DNA of 64,000 bases from Rhizobium ecuadorense (lineage in GTDB: Bacteria; Pseudomonadota; Alphaproteobacteria; Rhizobiales; Rhizobiaceae). How positions within the stretch are numbered: position 1 is the stretch's first letter; each line of letters opens with the position of its first letter. A program made the translations under genes and the position numbers. The stretch covers positions 124,001-188,000 of the forward strand of contig NZ_LFIO01000381.1 in NCBI RefSeq assembly GCF_001187535.1, given 5' to 3'. Positions 7,020 through 14,909 of this stretch are shown here, piece after piece. The notes under the pieces are model-generated. The model was not told the DNA's origin. It saw only the letters and a list, made by a program, of their open reading frames with translations, and did no database searches.

Positions 7020-8351
7020 GTGGCTTTTCAAGCGGATTTTCAGCGGGATGGCATCGGGCTCCGCTCCGGGGGGCTCAAAATACTTCTGGTTGAAGATTCC
7101 CGGATGTTTTCCGCCGTGCTTTGCCATCGGTTCCAGACCGAACTGGGCCTTGCGGTCAAATCCTGCCCCTCGCTAAAGGCGCTTCGCAAAGAACTTGCCG
7201 AGGACGGTCACGGCTACACCATGGCTGTCGTCGATCTCAACCTGCCGGATTCGCCCTATGGCGAAGCGCTCGACTGCACGATCGAGCACGATATCCCGGC
7301 AATCGTCTTCACCGCCACGTTCGATCTCAACACGCGCAACAAGATCATGGAGCGCAATGTCATCGATTACGTGCTGAAGGACAATGAATTCGCGCTCGAC
7401 AATCTGGTCGCCACCGTCCGCCGCGCGATCTCCAACCGCAAGACGCGGGTGTTGGTCGTCGATGATGTCGTCTCCGCGCGCCGGGTGCTGGTCGATCTGC
7501 TGAAGGCGCAGCAATATCTCGTCGTCGAGGCAAGCTCAGGGCTTGAGGCGCTGGCCGCTCTCGAGGCCTACAGCGATATCGAACTGGTCGTCACCGACCA
7601 CCACATGCCCGATATGAGCGGCTATGAACTGACGCGGCGTATCCGCCATCGTTTCGGTTCCGACAGGCTGCGCGTCATCGGCGTTTCCGCCTCCAACGAC
7701 CGCATGCTGTCTGCCAGTTTCCTCAAGGCCGGCGCCAGCGATTTCGTCTACCGGCCTTTCGTCGCCGAGGAGCTGCAATGCCGCATCGCCAACAATGCCG
7801 AGACGCTGGCGCAGATGCGGCAGCTGAGGGCGGCGGCGGCCTGCGACTACCTGACCGGCCTCTACAACCGCCGCTATTTTTACGACAACGGCCCGAAGCT
7901 GGTGAACGAGTGTCTGCGGCTGAAAGTGCCGAGTTCGGTGGCCATTCTCGATATCGATCATTTCAAGCGGCTGAATGACACCTATGGCCACGAGATCGGC
8001 GACAAGGTGCTGAAGGCTGTCGCAAACAGGCTGTTCACGATCTTCGACGGCAGCGACAATCTTCTCTCGCGGCTTGGCGGCGAGGAATTCGCCATCCTTT
8101 TCCCGCAGATGGATTCCCTTGCTGCGACCAAGCTTTGCGACGAAATTCGCTCCGACATTTCCCGGCTGAAAGTCACCGCCGACGACGAGGAACTCGGCGT
8201 CACGATTTCGATCGGCATCGCCGAAATCGAGGGCTACGAAACCTTCGAAAACTATCTCAACGCCGCCGACCAGTTCCTCTATATGGCTAAGCACAGGGGC
8301 CGCAACCAGGTCTATTCCGACGCCAGGATGACGGAAGAAGCGGCGCAATAA
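7020..8351 (+). CDS. PleD-like diguanylate cyclase (REC-REC-GGDEF)
   Basis: About 443 residues: REC1 (ILLVEDSRMF, acceptor Asp in AVVDLNLPD, Lys in VLKDN), REC2 (VLVVDDVVSARR, acceptor in VVTDHHMPD, with RPF in place of KPF), then a GGDEF domain (DYLTGLYNRRYF, active-site RLGGEEFAIL, GVTISIGIAE). The signature GGEEF predicts active synthesis of cyclic di-GMP; no RxxD inhibitory site is visible before it. The architecture is that of Caulobacter PleD. The GTG at 7020 is preferred over upstream ATGs because a GGGAGA ribosome site precedes it and its N-terminus aligns with the paralogue just upstream. The two genes probably act in one signalling branch. Confidence 0.88.
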   Translation: MAFQADFQRDGIGLRSGGLKILLVEDSRMFSAVLCHRFQTELGLAVKSCPSLKALRKELAEDGHGYTMAVVDLNLPDSPYGEALDCTIEHDIPAIVFTATFDLNTRNKIMERNVIDYVLKDNEFALDNLVATVRRAISNRKTRVLVVDDVVSARRVLVDLLKAQQYLVVEASSGLEALAALEAYSDIELVVTDHHMPDMSGYELTRRIRHRFGSDRLRVIGVSASNDRMLSASFLKAGASDFVYRPFVAEELQCRIANNAETLAQMRQLRAAAACDYLTGLYNRRYFYDNGPKLVNECLRLKVPSSVAILDIDHFKRLNDTYGHEIGDKVLKAVANRLFTIFDGSDNLLSRLGGEEFAILFPQMDSLAATKLCDEIRSDISRLKVTADDEELGVTISIGIAEIEGYETFENYLNAADQFLYMAKHRGRNQVYSDARMTEEAAQ

Positions 8352-8406
8352 GGTATTCAGGCGAGGCGCCCCCCTTTCATGTCAGGCGGCGCGCTCTTTC
8401 AAACTC

Positions 8407-9441
8407 TCAGGCCGCGACCGCCTGCTGGCGCGCGGTCGCCATGGTCATCTTGCGCTCAGCGCGCTCCTGCTGCGGCGAGCGATGGTAGAGTTCGCGATAA
8501 CACTTGGAGAAATGCGAGGCCGAGACGAAGCCGCAGGCGACCGCGACCTCGACAACGGGCATCGAGGACTGCACCAGAAGATGGCGGGCACGGTCGAGGC
8601 GGATTTCCAAATAGTAGCGGGCCGGCGAGCGGCCCATCTCCTGGCGGAACAGCCGCTCGATCTGGCGGCGCGAGAGGCCGGCACCGTCGGCGATCTCGAT
8701 CAGCGACAGCGGCTCGGCCAGATTGCCTTCCATCAGTTCGATGATCGACAGCACCTTGGCGTTCTGCACGCCGAGACGGGCGCGAAGCGGCAGGCGCTGG
8801 CGGTCGTGCGGGTTGCGCACGCGGTCGGTCAGGTGCTGTTCGCAGATGCGGTTGACGAGGCTTTCGCCGAAATCCTCGCCGACGAGGTTCAGCATCATGT
8901 CGAGCGAGGCGGTGCCGCCGGCGCAGGTATAGAGATTGCCGTCGATCTCATAGAGATCGGCATAGACTTCCGCCTGCGGAAAGGCTTCCGAAAAGCCCGG
9001 CAGGTTTTCCCAGTGGATGGCGCAGCGCTTGCCGTTCAAAAGCCCTGCCTGGGCCAGCACATGCGCGCCCGTACAGAGGCTGCCGACGGCGACGCCGCGA
9101 TTGTAGCATTCGCGCAGCCAGGCATTGACCGACTTGTTGTTGAATTGCTCGACATCGATGCCGGAACAGACGAGCACCATGCCCGGCCGGTTTTCGCCGC
9201 CGAGATGGCGGCGCTCCTCGGCGAGCGAGGAATTCGCCTCGACGCCGATGCCGCAGGAGGAATAGACCTTCTCCCCGTCGAGGGAGGCGAGCCGCCAGCT
9301 ATAGGCCTGATAGCCGAGCATGCGATTGGCGATGCGCAAAGTGTCCACGGCCGCCGAAAAGGGCAGCATGGTGAATTGCGGTACCATAAAGAAGACCAGC
9401 GAACGCTTCTTGATCTGCATCCTGTTCATAGCGAAATCCAT
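8407..9441 (-). CDS. GlxA-type AraC regulator with DJ-1/PfpI-like sensor domain
   Basis: A 344-residue regulator. The N-terminal half is a class I glutamine amidotransferase-like (DJ-1/PfpI) domain with VGSLCTGAHVLAQAGLL around the conserved Cys. The C-terminal quarter is a double AraC HTH (EIADGAGLSRRQIERLFRQEMGRSP and VACGFVSASHFSKCYRELYH). Rhizobial and pseudomonad relatives control catabolism of glycine betaine, carnitine or similar amines; the ligand here is unknown. The first ATG (9441) is used, but in-frame ATGs at 9429 and 9420 are equally possible since no clear ribosome site decides. No obvious catabolic target is adjacent. Confidence 0.85.
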   Translation of the reverse strand: MDFAMNRMQIKKRSLVFFMVPQFTMLPFSAAVDTLRIANRMLGYQAYSWRLASLDGEKVYSSCGIGVEANSSLAEERRHLGGENRPGMVLVCSGIDVEQFNNKSVNAWLRECYNRGVAVGSLCTGAHVLAQAGLLNGKRCAIHWENLPGFSEAFPQAEVYADLYEIDGNLYTCAGGTASLDMMLNLVGEDFGESLVNRICEQHLTDRVRNPHDRQRLPLRARLGVQNAKVLSIIELMEGNLAEPLSLIEIADGAGLSRRQIERLFRQEMGRSPARYYLEIRLDRARHLLVQSSMPVVEVAVACGFVSASHFSKCYRELYHRSPQQERAERKMTMATARQQAVAA

Positions 9442-9840
9442 GCTCGAGGAACGATGACATATTCGTTGCGCGGAATGCGTCGCGCCGATGTCCTGAAAGC
9501 GACACTGACATGGAAAAATGCGGCCGGGAAGAGCAAATATGCGACATTGACCGCGTTTTGACCGGTTAAACCGCTGGAATAGGGACGGGCCGGATGCGGG
9601 TTGCGTTATAGAGGACTGAAATTCAAGTCTGAAGACGGCTGAGGAACGAATGGGCGCGCACGAAAAAGGCGGCGTTGCGTGATGCTGACGCCGCCCTCAT
9701 CTTGGGAGGCGGATGCCGTTGAAACTTCCTCTAGACACTGACGTTGCATGAACCACGCCAAGATGATGCAATGCCACTGAAGAATTTTAGTCGCAGTTTT
9801 CACAGTGGCTCGTCGCATTTAATCTAAAGGGCAGAATTGA
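9442..9840. other. Intergenic region upstream of the helicase gene
   Basis: I see no convincing gene in these 399 bp. The region holds the left copy of the 46-bp direct repeat (9664-9709). It also has two short dyads before the helicase start: TTGCAT (9744-9749) with ATGCAA (9766-9771), and GCCACTG (9773-9779) with CAGTGGC (9803-9809). These may be the helicase promoter or operator region. Confidence 0.4.
9664..9709 (-). repeat. Left copy of a 46-bp imperfect direct repeat, terminator-like on the minus strand
   Basis: It matches 12668-12713 at 40 of 46 positions with no gap. The core is a hairpin with arms GGCGGCG (9668-9674) and CGCCGCC (9689-9695). Read on the minus strand the hairpin is followed by a run of T, so it looks like an intrinsic terminator. 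Unlike the right copy, no minus-strand gene ends at it; the helicase gene lies on its other side. Confidence 0.7.
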
Positions 9841-12633
9841 ATGAAGGACCTCGCTTTTCAGGGCACCTGGCGAGCTTATCAGCAGAAGATACTTGATGAT
9901 CTGACAAATCTCATGAGCGATGATGGTTTGCATATCGTCGCAGCGCCCGGCTCAGGCAAAACGATTTTGGGCCTTGAAGTGATGCGCAGGCTTGGTGAGG
10001 CGACCTTGATCTTGGCCCCGAGCAAGACCATCAGGGATCAATGGTCGCAGCGGCTACGCATGATGTTCCTGCCCGCCAATGCTGGTGAACCGGACTGGAT
10101 TTCTCATGATGTAAGAGCGCCTCGCACTATCACGATTATCACCTATCAGGCTCTGCATGCGGCGTTCTCGGGTCATACGGCCGAGGAAGAAATTATAGAC
10201 AGTGAAGAGGAGGGCAGCGACGGCGTGCAATCCGTCGAAACGGGCAAGCAGGAGACGGAGAGGGCGAGAAAGAAAATCATCGCGAAGCTGCGCGAAGAGA
10301 AGGTTCGCACCCTTGTGCTCGATGAAGCGCACCACCTTAGAAACGAGTGGTGGAAAGCGCTGACGATGCTCAAGGAAGCATTGGGCAAGCCCACGGTCGT
10401 AGCGCTAACCGCTACACCGCCCTATGATGTGGATCCCCTGGAGTGGGACCGTTATCAGGCGCTTTGCGGGCCGATCGACGGTGAAATTTCCGTGCCGGAA
10501 CTTGTGCTGCAAGGCGATCTTTGCCCGCATCAGGACTATGTCCACTTCAGCCTGCCGAGCGAGTTGGAAGCACAGAAGCTGGCAGAGTTTCGCGCGCAGA
10601 TCGGAGACTTCATCGAGGCGCTGCTCAAAAGTGCAGAATTCAAGCAGGCAATTCTGCACCATCCATGGATTACCCAGCCGCTCGAGAATGTGGAGCATAT
10701 ACTGGATGATGCACGCTTTTTCTCCAGCATGCTGGTCTTCCTGAATGCGCAATATGTCGACTTGCCGCAATCGACTCTCGACATTCTCGGCGTCAAGGCG
10801 CGCGAAATACCGGATCTGACGCTTGAATGGATAGAGGTGTTGCTGAACGGCGTCATCTACACCTATCGCAACGATTTCGAAGAAGCGGAACAAGTACTCC
10901 GCCTCCAAGAAGGCAAGCTGAGGGACATCAGGGGAGTCGAGCACGGCAGAGTGCGGCTAACGGATGCGCGGTCGGTTCAGAAGCTGCTGGTATCGAGTGT
11001 CAGCAAGCTCAACGCGATCGTCGATATCACCCGGCTCGAAAGCGCGTCGATGCGTGACGAACTCCGTATGGTTATCCTTTCCGACTACATCAGGAAGGAT
11101 GCGTTGCCCACCGGCCCCGCGGACCTTCCGCCCATCGAGAGGATGGGTGTCGTGCCGATCTTCGAGACGCTGCGGCGGTCCGGACTTGATCTCAAGCTCG
11201 GAATTCTGACCGGGAGTCTCATTCTCATTCCGGCGGAATCAAAAGTAATTCTTGATGAGATCGCAGGCCATCTTGGCATCGGTAGGGAACATATCCGTTA
11301 CCAACAAACGGCATTCGATGCCGGCTTTCTAGCCGTTGAAATCAGCGGTGCCCTGAGCCGCAATAGCGTTCATATGATCACCGAATTGTTCAATCGCGGT
11401 GGGATCACGGTTTTGGTCGGCACGCAGGCATTGCTGGGTGAAGGATGGGACGCCCCCTCCGTAAACACTTTGATACTGGCAAGTACGGTGGGATCATATG
11501 TACTCTCCAATCAGATGCGAGGCCGCGCCATTCGCACAGACCCCCGAAGCCCTCAGAAGGCCGCGAACGTCTGGCATCTGGCGGTCATCGACCCTGAGAA
11601 GTTTGAGCAGAGAATACCGCTGCGGTTCGGGAGGAAATCGACCGATAGAAAGGCGCCCGATCCATTTGATACCATGACGATAGACTTGGGCAGCGACGTC
11701 GATGCGCTGAAACGCCGATTTTATACCTTCGAGGGTTTGTCCTTCGGTGAGCATCCGTCGATCGAAAGCGGCTTTCACCGGCTGATGCTCGGTGCCGCAA
11801 AATGGAATGCGCGGGGTGTCGACGACATTAACAAAATAATGGAACGCGGCGCTGCAGACCGCGAATCACTGAAAGTCCGATGGCATAGCGCGCTGCGTAG
11901 CTATCGTGCTTTTCCGAGGATGCAGGAAACATTGGAAAGCAACTATGCCCCCAAGGGGCTGCTCAACTGGAATACGACCAAATTTCTTTATGCGCAAAGC
12001 GCCGCCCTTGCGGGAATGATCTTAAGCGCATTCCTGGACACGCTTTCGGATATGGATATTCGTTTACTCGAACAACTGGCGCTGTTCCTATTCGTTATGT
12101 TCTCAATGATGGCTATCTATTGTTTGCCGGGCGCATTCAAAGCCAGTCTGTTGCTGCTGCGGAATGGCTCCCTTGAGGGAAGCATGAAGCAGGTGGGGAA
12201 AACCGTTCTGGAGACGCTGCATAATATGAGCGTCATAAGGAGCGAGCTTGGAAAAATGAGCGTCGAGGCAACGCTCGACCAAAACGGCATCATTTACTGC
12301 CGGCTTGAGGGTGCTACGACGATCGAACGATCTCACTTTCTCGACGCTCTGCGAGAAGTTCTCGTTCCACCACAGAATCCTCGCTACATTCTCGTCAGGT
12401 CGTCAAAATTCTGGCGGCTGAACCGGGTGGATTATCATGCAGTCCCTTCGATCATCGGTCGGAAAAGGGAGGATGCCATGCATTTCGCCCAGCTGTGGGA
12501 TCGCTACGTCGGCCCTTCGGATCTCGTCTACACGCGCAGCGCACAGGGCCGCCTGACGCTACTCCAATTTCGCGCGAAATCGTTTGCTTCGGCATTTACC
12601 AGGAAAACAGATAGAGTCAGCCGTTGGGAGTGA
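9841..12633 (+). CDS. Membrane-anchored SF2 DEAD/DEAH-box helicase of unknown role
   Basis: A 930-residue protein. RecA-like domain 1: Walker A AAPGSGKT (residues 34-41), ILAPSKTIRDQW, Walker B LVLDEAHHL (DEAH at 161-164), motif III ALTATPP (188-194), with an acidic, charged insertion at about 114-145. RecA-like domain 2 runs from roughly 420: GTQALLGEGWDAPS (about 528-541) and the motif VI type QMRGRAIR (about 558-565). Two hydrophobic helices follow (about 717-736 and 742-766), then about 165 residues I cannot assign. The gene stands alone, is visibly less GC-rich than its neighbours, and lies between two 46-bp direct repeats. The N-terminal ATPase layout resembles restriction- and defence-type SF2 helicases; a phage-defence or nucleic-acid-sensing role is inference only. 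Confidence 0.85.
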   Translation: MKDLAFQGTWRAYQQKILDDLTNLMSDDGLHIVAAPGSGKTILGLEVMRRLGEATLILAPSKTIRDQWSQRLRMMFLPANAGEPDWISHDVRAPRTITIITYQALHAAFSGHTAEEEIIDSEEEGSDGVQSVETGKQETERARKKIIAKLREEKVRTLVLDEAHHLRNEWWKALTMLKEALGKPTVVALTATPPYDVDPLEWDRYQALCGPIDGEISVPELVLQGDLCPHQDYVHFSLPSELEAQKLAEFRAQIGDFIEALLKSAEFKQAILHHPWITQPLENVEHILDDARFFSSMLVFLNAQYVDLPQSTLDILGVKAREIPDLTLEWIEVLLNGVIYTYRNDFEEAEQVLRLQEGKLRDIRGVEHGRVRLTDARSVQKLLVSSVSKLNAIVDITRLESASMRDELRMVILSDYIRKDALPTGPADLPPIERMGVVPIFETLRRSGLDLKLGILTGSLILIPAESKVILDEIAGHLGIGREHIRYQQTAFDAGFLAVEISGALSRNSVHMITELFNRGGITVLVGTQALLGEGWDAPSVNTLILASTVGSYVLSNQMRGRAIRTDPRSPQKAANVWHLAVIDPEKFEQRIPLRFGRKSTDRKAPDPFDTMTIDLGSDVDALKRRFYTFEGLSFGEHPSIESGFHRLMLGAAKWNARGVDDINKIMERGAADRESLKVRWHSALRSYRAFPRMQETLESNYAPKGLLNWNTTKFLYAQSAALAGMILSAFLDTLSDMDIRLLEQLALFLFVMFSMMAIYCLPGAFKASLLLLRNGSLEGSMKQVGKTVLETLHNMSVIRSELGKMSVEATLDQNGIIYCRLEGATTIERSHFLDALREVLVPPQNPRYILVRSSKFWRLNRVDYHAVPSIIGRKREDAMHFAQLWDRYVGPSDLVYTRSAQGRLTLLQFRAKSFASAFTRKTDRVSRWE

Positions 12634-12667
12634 AAGCCGGGGCGAATCCTACGCGTTCTGAAGATGG

Positions 12668-12713
12668 AAAAGGCGGCGCCGCTTGATGCAGACGCCGCCG
12701 TCATCTTGAGAGG
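12668..12713 (-). repeat. Right copy of the 46-bp direct repeat; likely terminator of the DUF1127 gene
   Basis: It carries the hairpin GGCGGCG (12672-12678) and CGCCGCC (12693-12699). On the minus strand this is followed by TTTTCC, placed 14 bp after the stop of the DUF1127 gene, the right position for an intrinsic terminator. The sequence is 40/46 identical to 9664-9709. Confidence 0.72.
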
Positions 12714-12726
12714 AATGTCGCATTCA

Positions 12727-12927
12727 TTAAACGGTCCGGTGTTTGTTGTCGTCCGTGCTCGGCCAGCCAATGTCCTTGCGGATGTCGAAGGGCATGGCTT
12801 CGATTTCGCGGGCGGTCCGCCAGCGTGTCCAGGCAAGCACGAGCTTGCGGGCATGATATGCAAGATCGAAGCGGCCTGCGCCGGAGGTGAAGGGCTTGCC
12901 GCCACCGCGATAGGTGAGCGTGGTCAT
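12727..12927 (-). CDS. DUF1127 small basic protein
   Basis: A 66-residue protein with the DUF1127 core near its C-terminus: WTRWRTAREIEAMPFDIRKDIGWPS, the family's R..RE...MP.D...DIG pattern. Small Arg-rich DUF1127 proteins in alphaproteobacteria affect phosphate/carbon metabolism and RNA turnover; this paralogue's role is not known. The ATG at 12927 was chosen because an AAAGGAAC ribosome site lies just upstream; a longer in-frame version to 12963 lacks one. A terminator hairpin follows directly. It lies next to the repeat that marks the right edge of the helicase segment. Confidence 0.85.
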   Translation of the reverse strand: MTTLTYRGGGKPFTSGAGRFDLAYHARKLVLAWTRWRTAREIEAMPFDIRKDIGWPSTDDNKHRTV

Positions 12928-13142
12928 TTTCCGGTTCCTTTCTTTAGGTCGGGGCATGGTCATCGATGGGAGGTTCGTCCATGTCCGTGATCACAATATG
13001 GGCCTCCGGGACCCATCATTCAAACGAATAGAGCTTATGGATAACATCAGAGATATTGAATGATCAGCGTTTGCCCGAGGGGCCGACGCGCTGAACTTTG
13101 CGGGGTTGCAAAATGCCAAATCGAGGCACGGAGAGGCGACTC

Positions 13143-13167
13143 GGAACTAAGTCCGCTCCACCTCGTT
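13143..13167 (+). promoter_or_regulatory. EcfG (general stress sigma factor) promoter
   Basis: GGAAC at 13143-13147 and CGTT at 13164-13167 are separated by exactly 16 bp, matching the alphaproteobacterial EcfG/RpoE2 consensus GGAAC-N16/17-CGTT in full. The -10 element lies 38 bp before the DUF2171 start codon, so transcription would begin about 30 bp before the gene. The three downstream small genes fit a general-stress regulon. Confidence 0.75.
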
Positions 13168-13205
13168 GCCGCTTCGTAGTTGACAATGACGCAAAGGAGG
13201 AAACG

Positions 13206-13439
13206 ATGATTTCCGCAGATCAGATTCGCGAACATATGGAAGTGCTGACGGCCGACGGCACTCATGTCGGGACGGTCGATCATCTCGATGGTCCCACCCG
13301 CATCAAGCTGACGAAAACCGACTCGGAGGACGGCAAGCATCACCTGATCCCGATCGATTGGGTCGATCACGTCGACGCGCATGTTCACCTGTCGAAAAAC
13401 GCCAGGGATGTCCGCAGCCAGTGGGCCACCATCAACTGA
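13206..13439 (+). CDS. DUF2171 family protein
   Basis: A 77-residue protein of the DUF2171/PRC-barrel-like type: IREHMEVLTADGTHVGTVDHLDG, then a basic strand and IPIDWVDHVDAHVHL. The fold is a small beta barrel of unknown function. A strong AAAGGAGG ribosome site at 13193-13200 fixes the ATG at 13206. It is the first gene behind the EcfG-type promoter and is followed by two more small stress-type genes on the same strand. Genes of this family are often part of the general stress response in rhizobia, in line with the promoter. Confidence 0.85.
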   Translation: MISADQIREHMEVLTADGTHVGTVDHLDGPTRIKLTKTDSEDGKHHLIPIDWVDHVDAHVHLSKNARDVRSQWATIN

Positions 13440-13448
13440 CGAGCGGTC

Positions 13449-13470
13449 GGCTGCGGCTTTTGCCGCAGCC
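13449..13470 (+). terminator. Perfect intergenic hairpin after the DUF2171 gene
   Basis: GGCTGCGGC (13449-13457) and GCCGCAGCC (13462-13470) form a 9-bp perfect stem with a TTTT loop, 9 bp after the DUF2171 stop. There is no T-run after it, so it is more likely a partial terminator or mRNA-stabilising stem than a full intrinsic terminator. Confidence 0.5.
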
Positions 13471-13492
13471 TCCTCGCCGCAAGGAAACCCAC

Positions 13493-13702
13493 ATGTCCAG
13501 GCAATTGAAAAAGGGCGACGAAGTGAGCTGGGATACCAGCCAGGGAAAGACCGAGGGCAGGGTGGTCAAGAAGCAGACCAGCCCGACGAAGATCAAAGAT
13601 CACACGGTGAAAGCGTCGCCGGCGGAACCGCAATATATCGTCCAGAGCGACAAATCGGGAAAACGAGCCGCGCACAAGCCAGACGAACTCAGGAAGCTTT
13701 GA
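13493..13702 (+). CDS. DUF2945 / HVA1-type small Tudor-like protein
   Basis: A 69-residue basic protein starting MSRQLKKGDEVSWDTSQGKTEGRVVKK and ending in a Lys/Arg-rich segment. This is the hypervirulence-associated (HVA1) Tudor-like family: a short beta barrel with the conserved GD.V.W....G...G.V pattern. The ATG at 13493 has AAGGAAA upstream; the frame is open further upstream but overlaps the previous gene. Function unknown; the positive charge suggests nucleic-acid contact. It lies between the DUF2171 and DUF3008 genes and probably shares the EcfG promoter. Confidence 0.8.
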   Translation: MSRQLKKGDEVSWDTSQGKTEGRVVKKQTSPTKIKDHTVKASPAEPQYIVQSDKSGKRAAHKPDELRKL

Positions 13703-13734
13703 GAGCGGTTGATGCCAACGAGAAGGAGATCGAT

Positions 13735-13920
13735 ATGCCGGCCAAGTCCAAGGCCCAGCAGAAGGCGGCGGGTGCCGCACTCTCGGCCAAGCGCGGCGAG
13801 ACGCCCAAGAGGGAGCTGAAGGGTGCTTCGAAGCAGATGGAGGAATCCATGAGCGAGAAGCAGCTCGAGGAGTTCGCATCCACCAAAAGAAAGGGTAAAC
13901 CGGAGCACGCCTCCAAATAG
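13735..13920 (+). CDS. DUF3008 family small protein
   Basis: A 61-residue, highly charged protein: MPAKSKAQQKAAGAALSAKR at the start, then a helical Glu/Lys-rich middle and the ending STKRKGKPEHASK. This matches the DUF3008 family, which is annotated only as hypothetical. It looks intrinsically disordered or helical and resembles small stress proteins induced by osmotic or oxidative stress. AAGGAG lies 8 bp before the ATG. It is the third gene of the stress-type cluster, 32 bp after the Tudor-like gene. Confidence 0.8.
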   Translation: MPAKSKAQQKAAGAALSAKRGETPKRELKGASKQMEESMSEKQLEEFASTKRKGKPEHASK

Positions 13921-13955
13921 GTCGAGACAGCGGTAGCGACGGCGGCGGCGTCCGT

Positions 13956-14675
13956 TCACGTCGTCGTAGAATGCATCGAAAAATTCGCGACCTCGTGCGT
14001 CTCGGCGACGGCGAAAAGAATTGCGCGTGCTGATGCATCCGGATCTTTCGCCATCCAACGCAATTCGAACGTCACCCCGATCCGGCCATCTTCGGTCTGT
14101 CCCAGCGAAACGAACAATGCGCTGCATTCAAGAGATCCCAGCACATCTGACAGGTCGGGAATATCGGCGCTCGAGCCGTAGACGACGAGCGTCGCCTTGC
14201 GTTCGCAGCGCAGCCAGGTGTCCAGGCGTTTCAGCGGCGACAGCACGATGAAGGCAACGACGGTTGCCACTGTCCCTGTGACGATCTGGCCGCCGCCGAA
14301 GCAGAGACCGACCACCGTCATGAACCACAGGGTCGCCGCCGTGGTGACGCCGGTCATCATGTCGCCGCGCCTGAGGATTGCTCCGCCGCCGATGAAGCCG
14401 ACGCCTGTGAGGACGCCGAGGGGAAAGCGCAGCACGTCCATCTGCGTGAAATAACTGAAGGTTTTCCCGTAGGTCGACAGAAGCAGGTTCGCCTGGACCA
14501 TCGCAATGCAGGCGGCAAGCGCCACCAGGATCGTGGTCCTGAAGCCCGCGGCATGGCCGCCGCGCTCGCGGTCGAGGCCGATAAGGCCGCCGGCAATCAC
14601 CGTCAGCATGATGCGGGCGGCGATATCCCACCAGCTAGGCGTCAGCGGCATGACGTCGGTCAGGAGCGAAGGCAT
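13956..14675 (-). CDS. mgtC: MgtC/SapB family membrane protein
   Basis: A 239-residue inner membrane protein. The N-terminal half has four to five hydrophobic helices with the MgtC/SapB signature: GGLIGLDRERGGHAAGFRT, then GVLTGVGFIGGGAILRRG and GVTTAATLWFMTVVGLCFG. The C-terminal 80 residues form a soluble, ACT-like domain. MgtC proteins support growth in low magnesium and in hosts; in Salmonella MgtC acts on the F-type ATPase. Position relative to the stress genes (convergent, with little space) suggests separate transcription. No magnesium leader element was recognised upstream. Confidence 0.88.
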   Translation of the reverse strand: MPSLLTDVMPLTPSWWDIAARIMLTVIAGGLIGLDRERGGHAAGFRTTILVALAACIAMVQANLLLSTYGKTFSYFTQMDVLRFPLGVLTGVGFIGGGAILRRGDMMTGVTTAATLWFMTVVGLCFGGGQIVTGTVATVVAFIVLSPLKRLDTWLRCERKATLVVYGSSADIPDLSDVLGSLECSALFVSLGQTEDGRIGVTFELRWMAKDPDASARAILFAVAETHEVANFSMHSTTT

Positions 14676-14909
14676 GTCTCGCTCCAGACTTCGTCATGGC
14701 CTTTCCGCTGCTCGCCGGGCATTCGATCCTCCTCAGCCTCGATGCATCAGGGGTCTGAACGCCATGCGGCGCAGGACGCTCCCCATTGCCGGCGTCGCCG
14801 CCGACAGGTCGAGATTGGCGGTTCGGCTGCAGCCGGTGTATGTATGGTCTCAAATATGGGCGGTTCGCCCGTCAACTAAAGGGCACCGCGCCCAAAACGG
14901 AGTATAGAA

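Noticed and set aside
9606-9818. Minus-strand 70-codon frame in front of the helicase gene
   Set aside because: It runs through the repeat hairpin and the helicase promoter region and has no family-like sequence or ribosome site.
9841-12633. Restriction-enzyme R subunit or known Hna-type helicase-nuclease
   Set aside because: No nuclease motif (PD-x-ExK or similar) is visible and no methylase or specificity gene is nearby.
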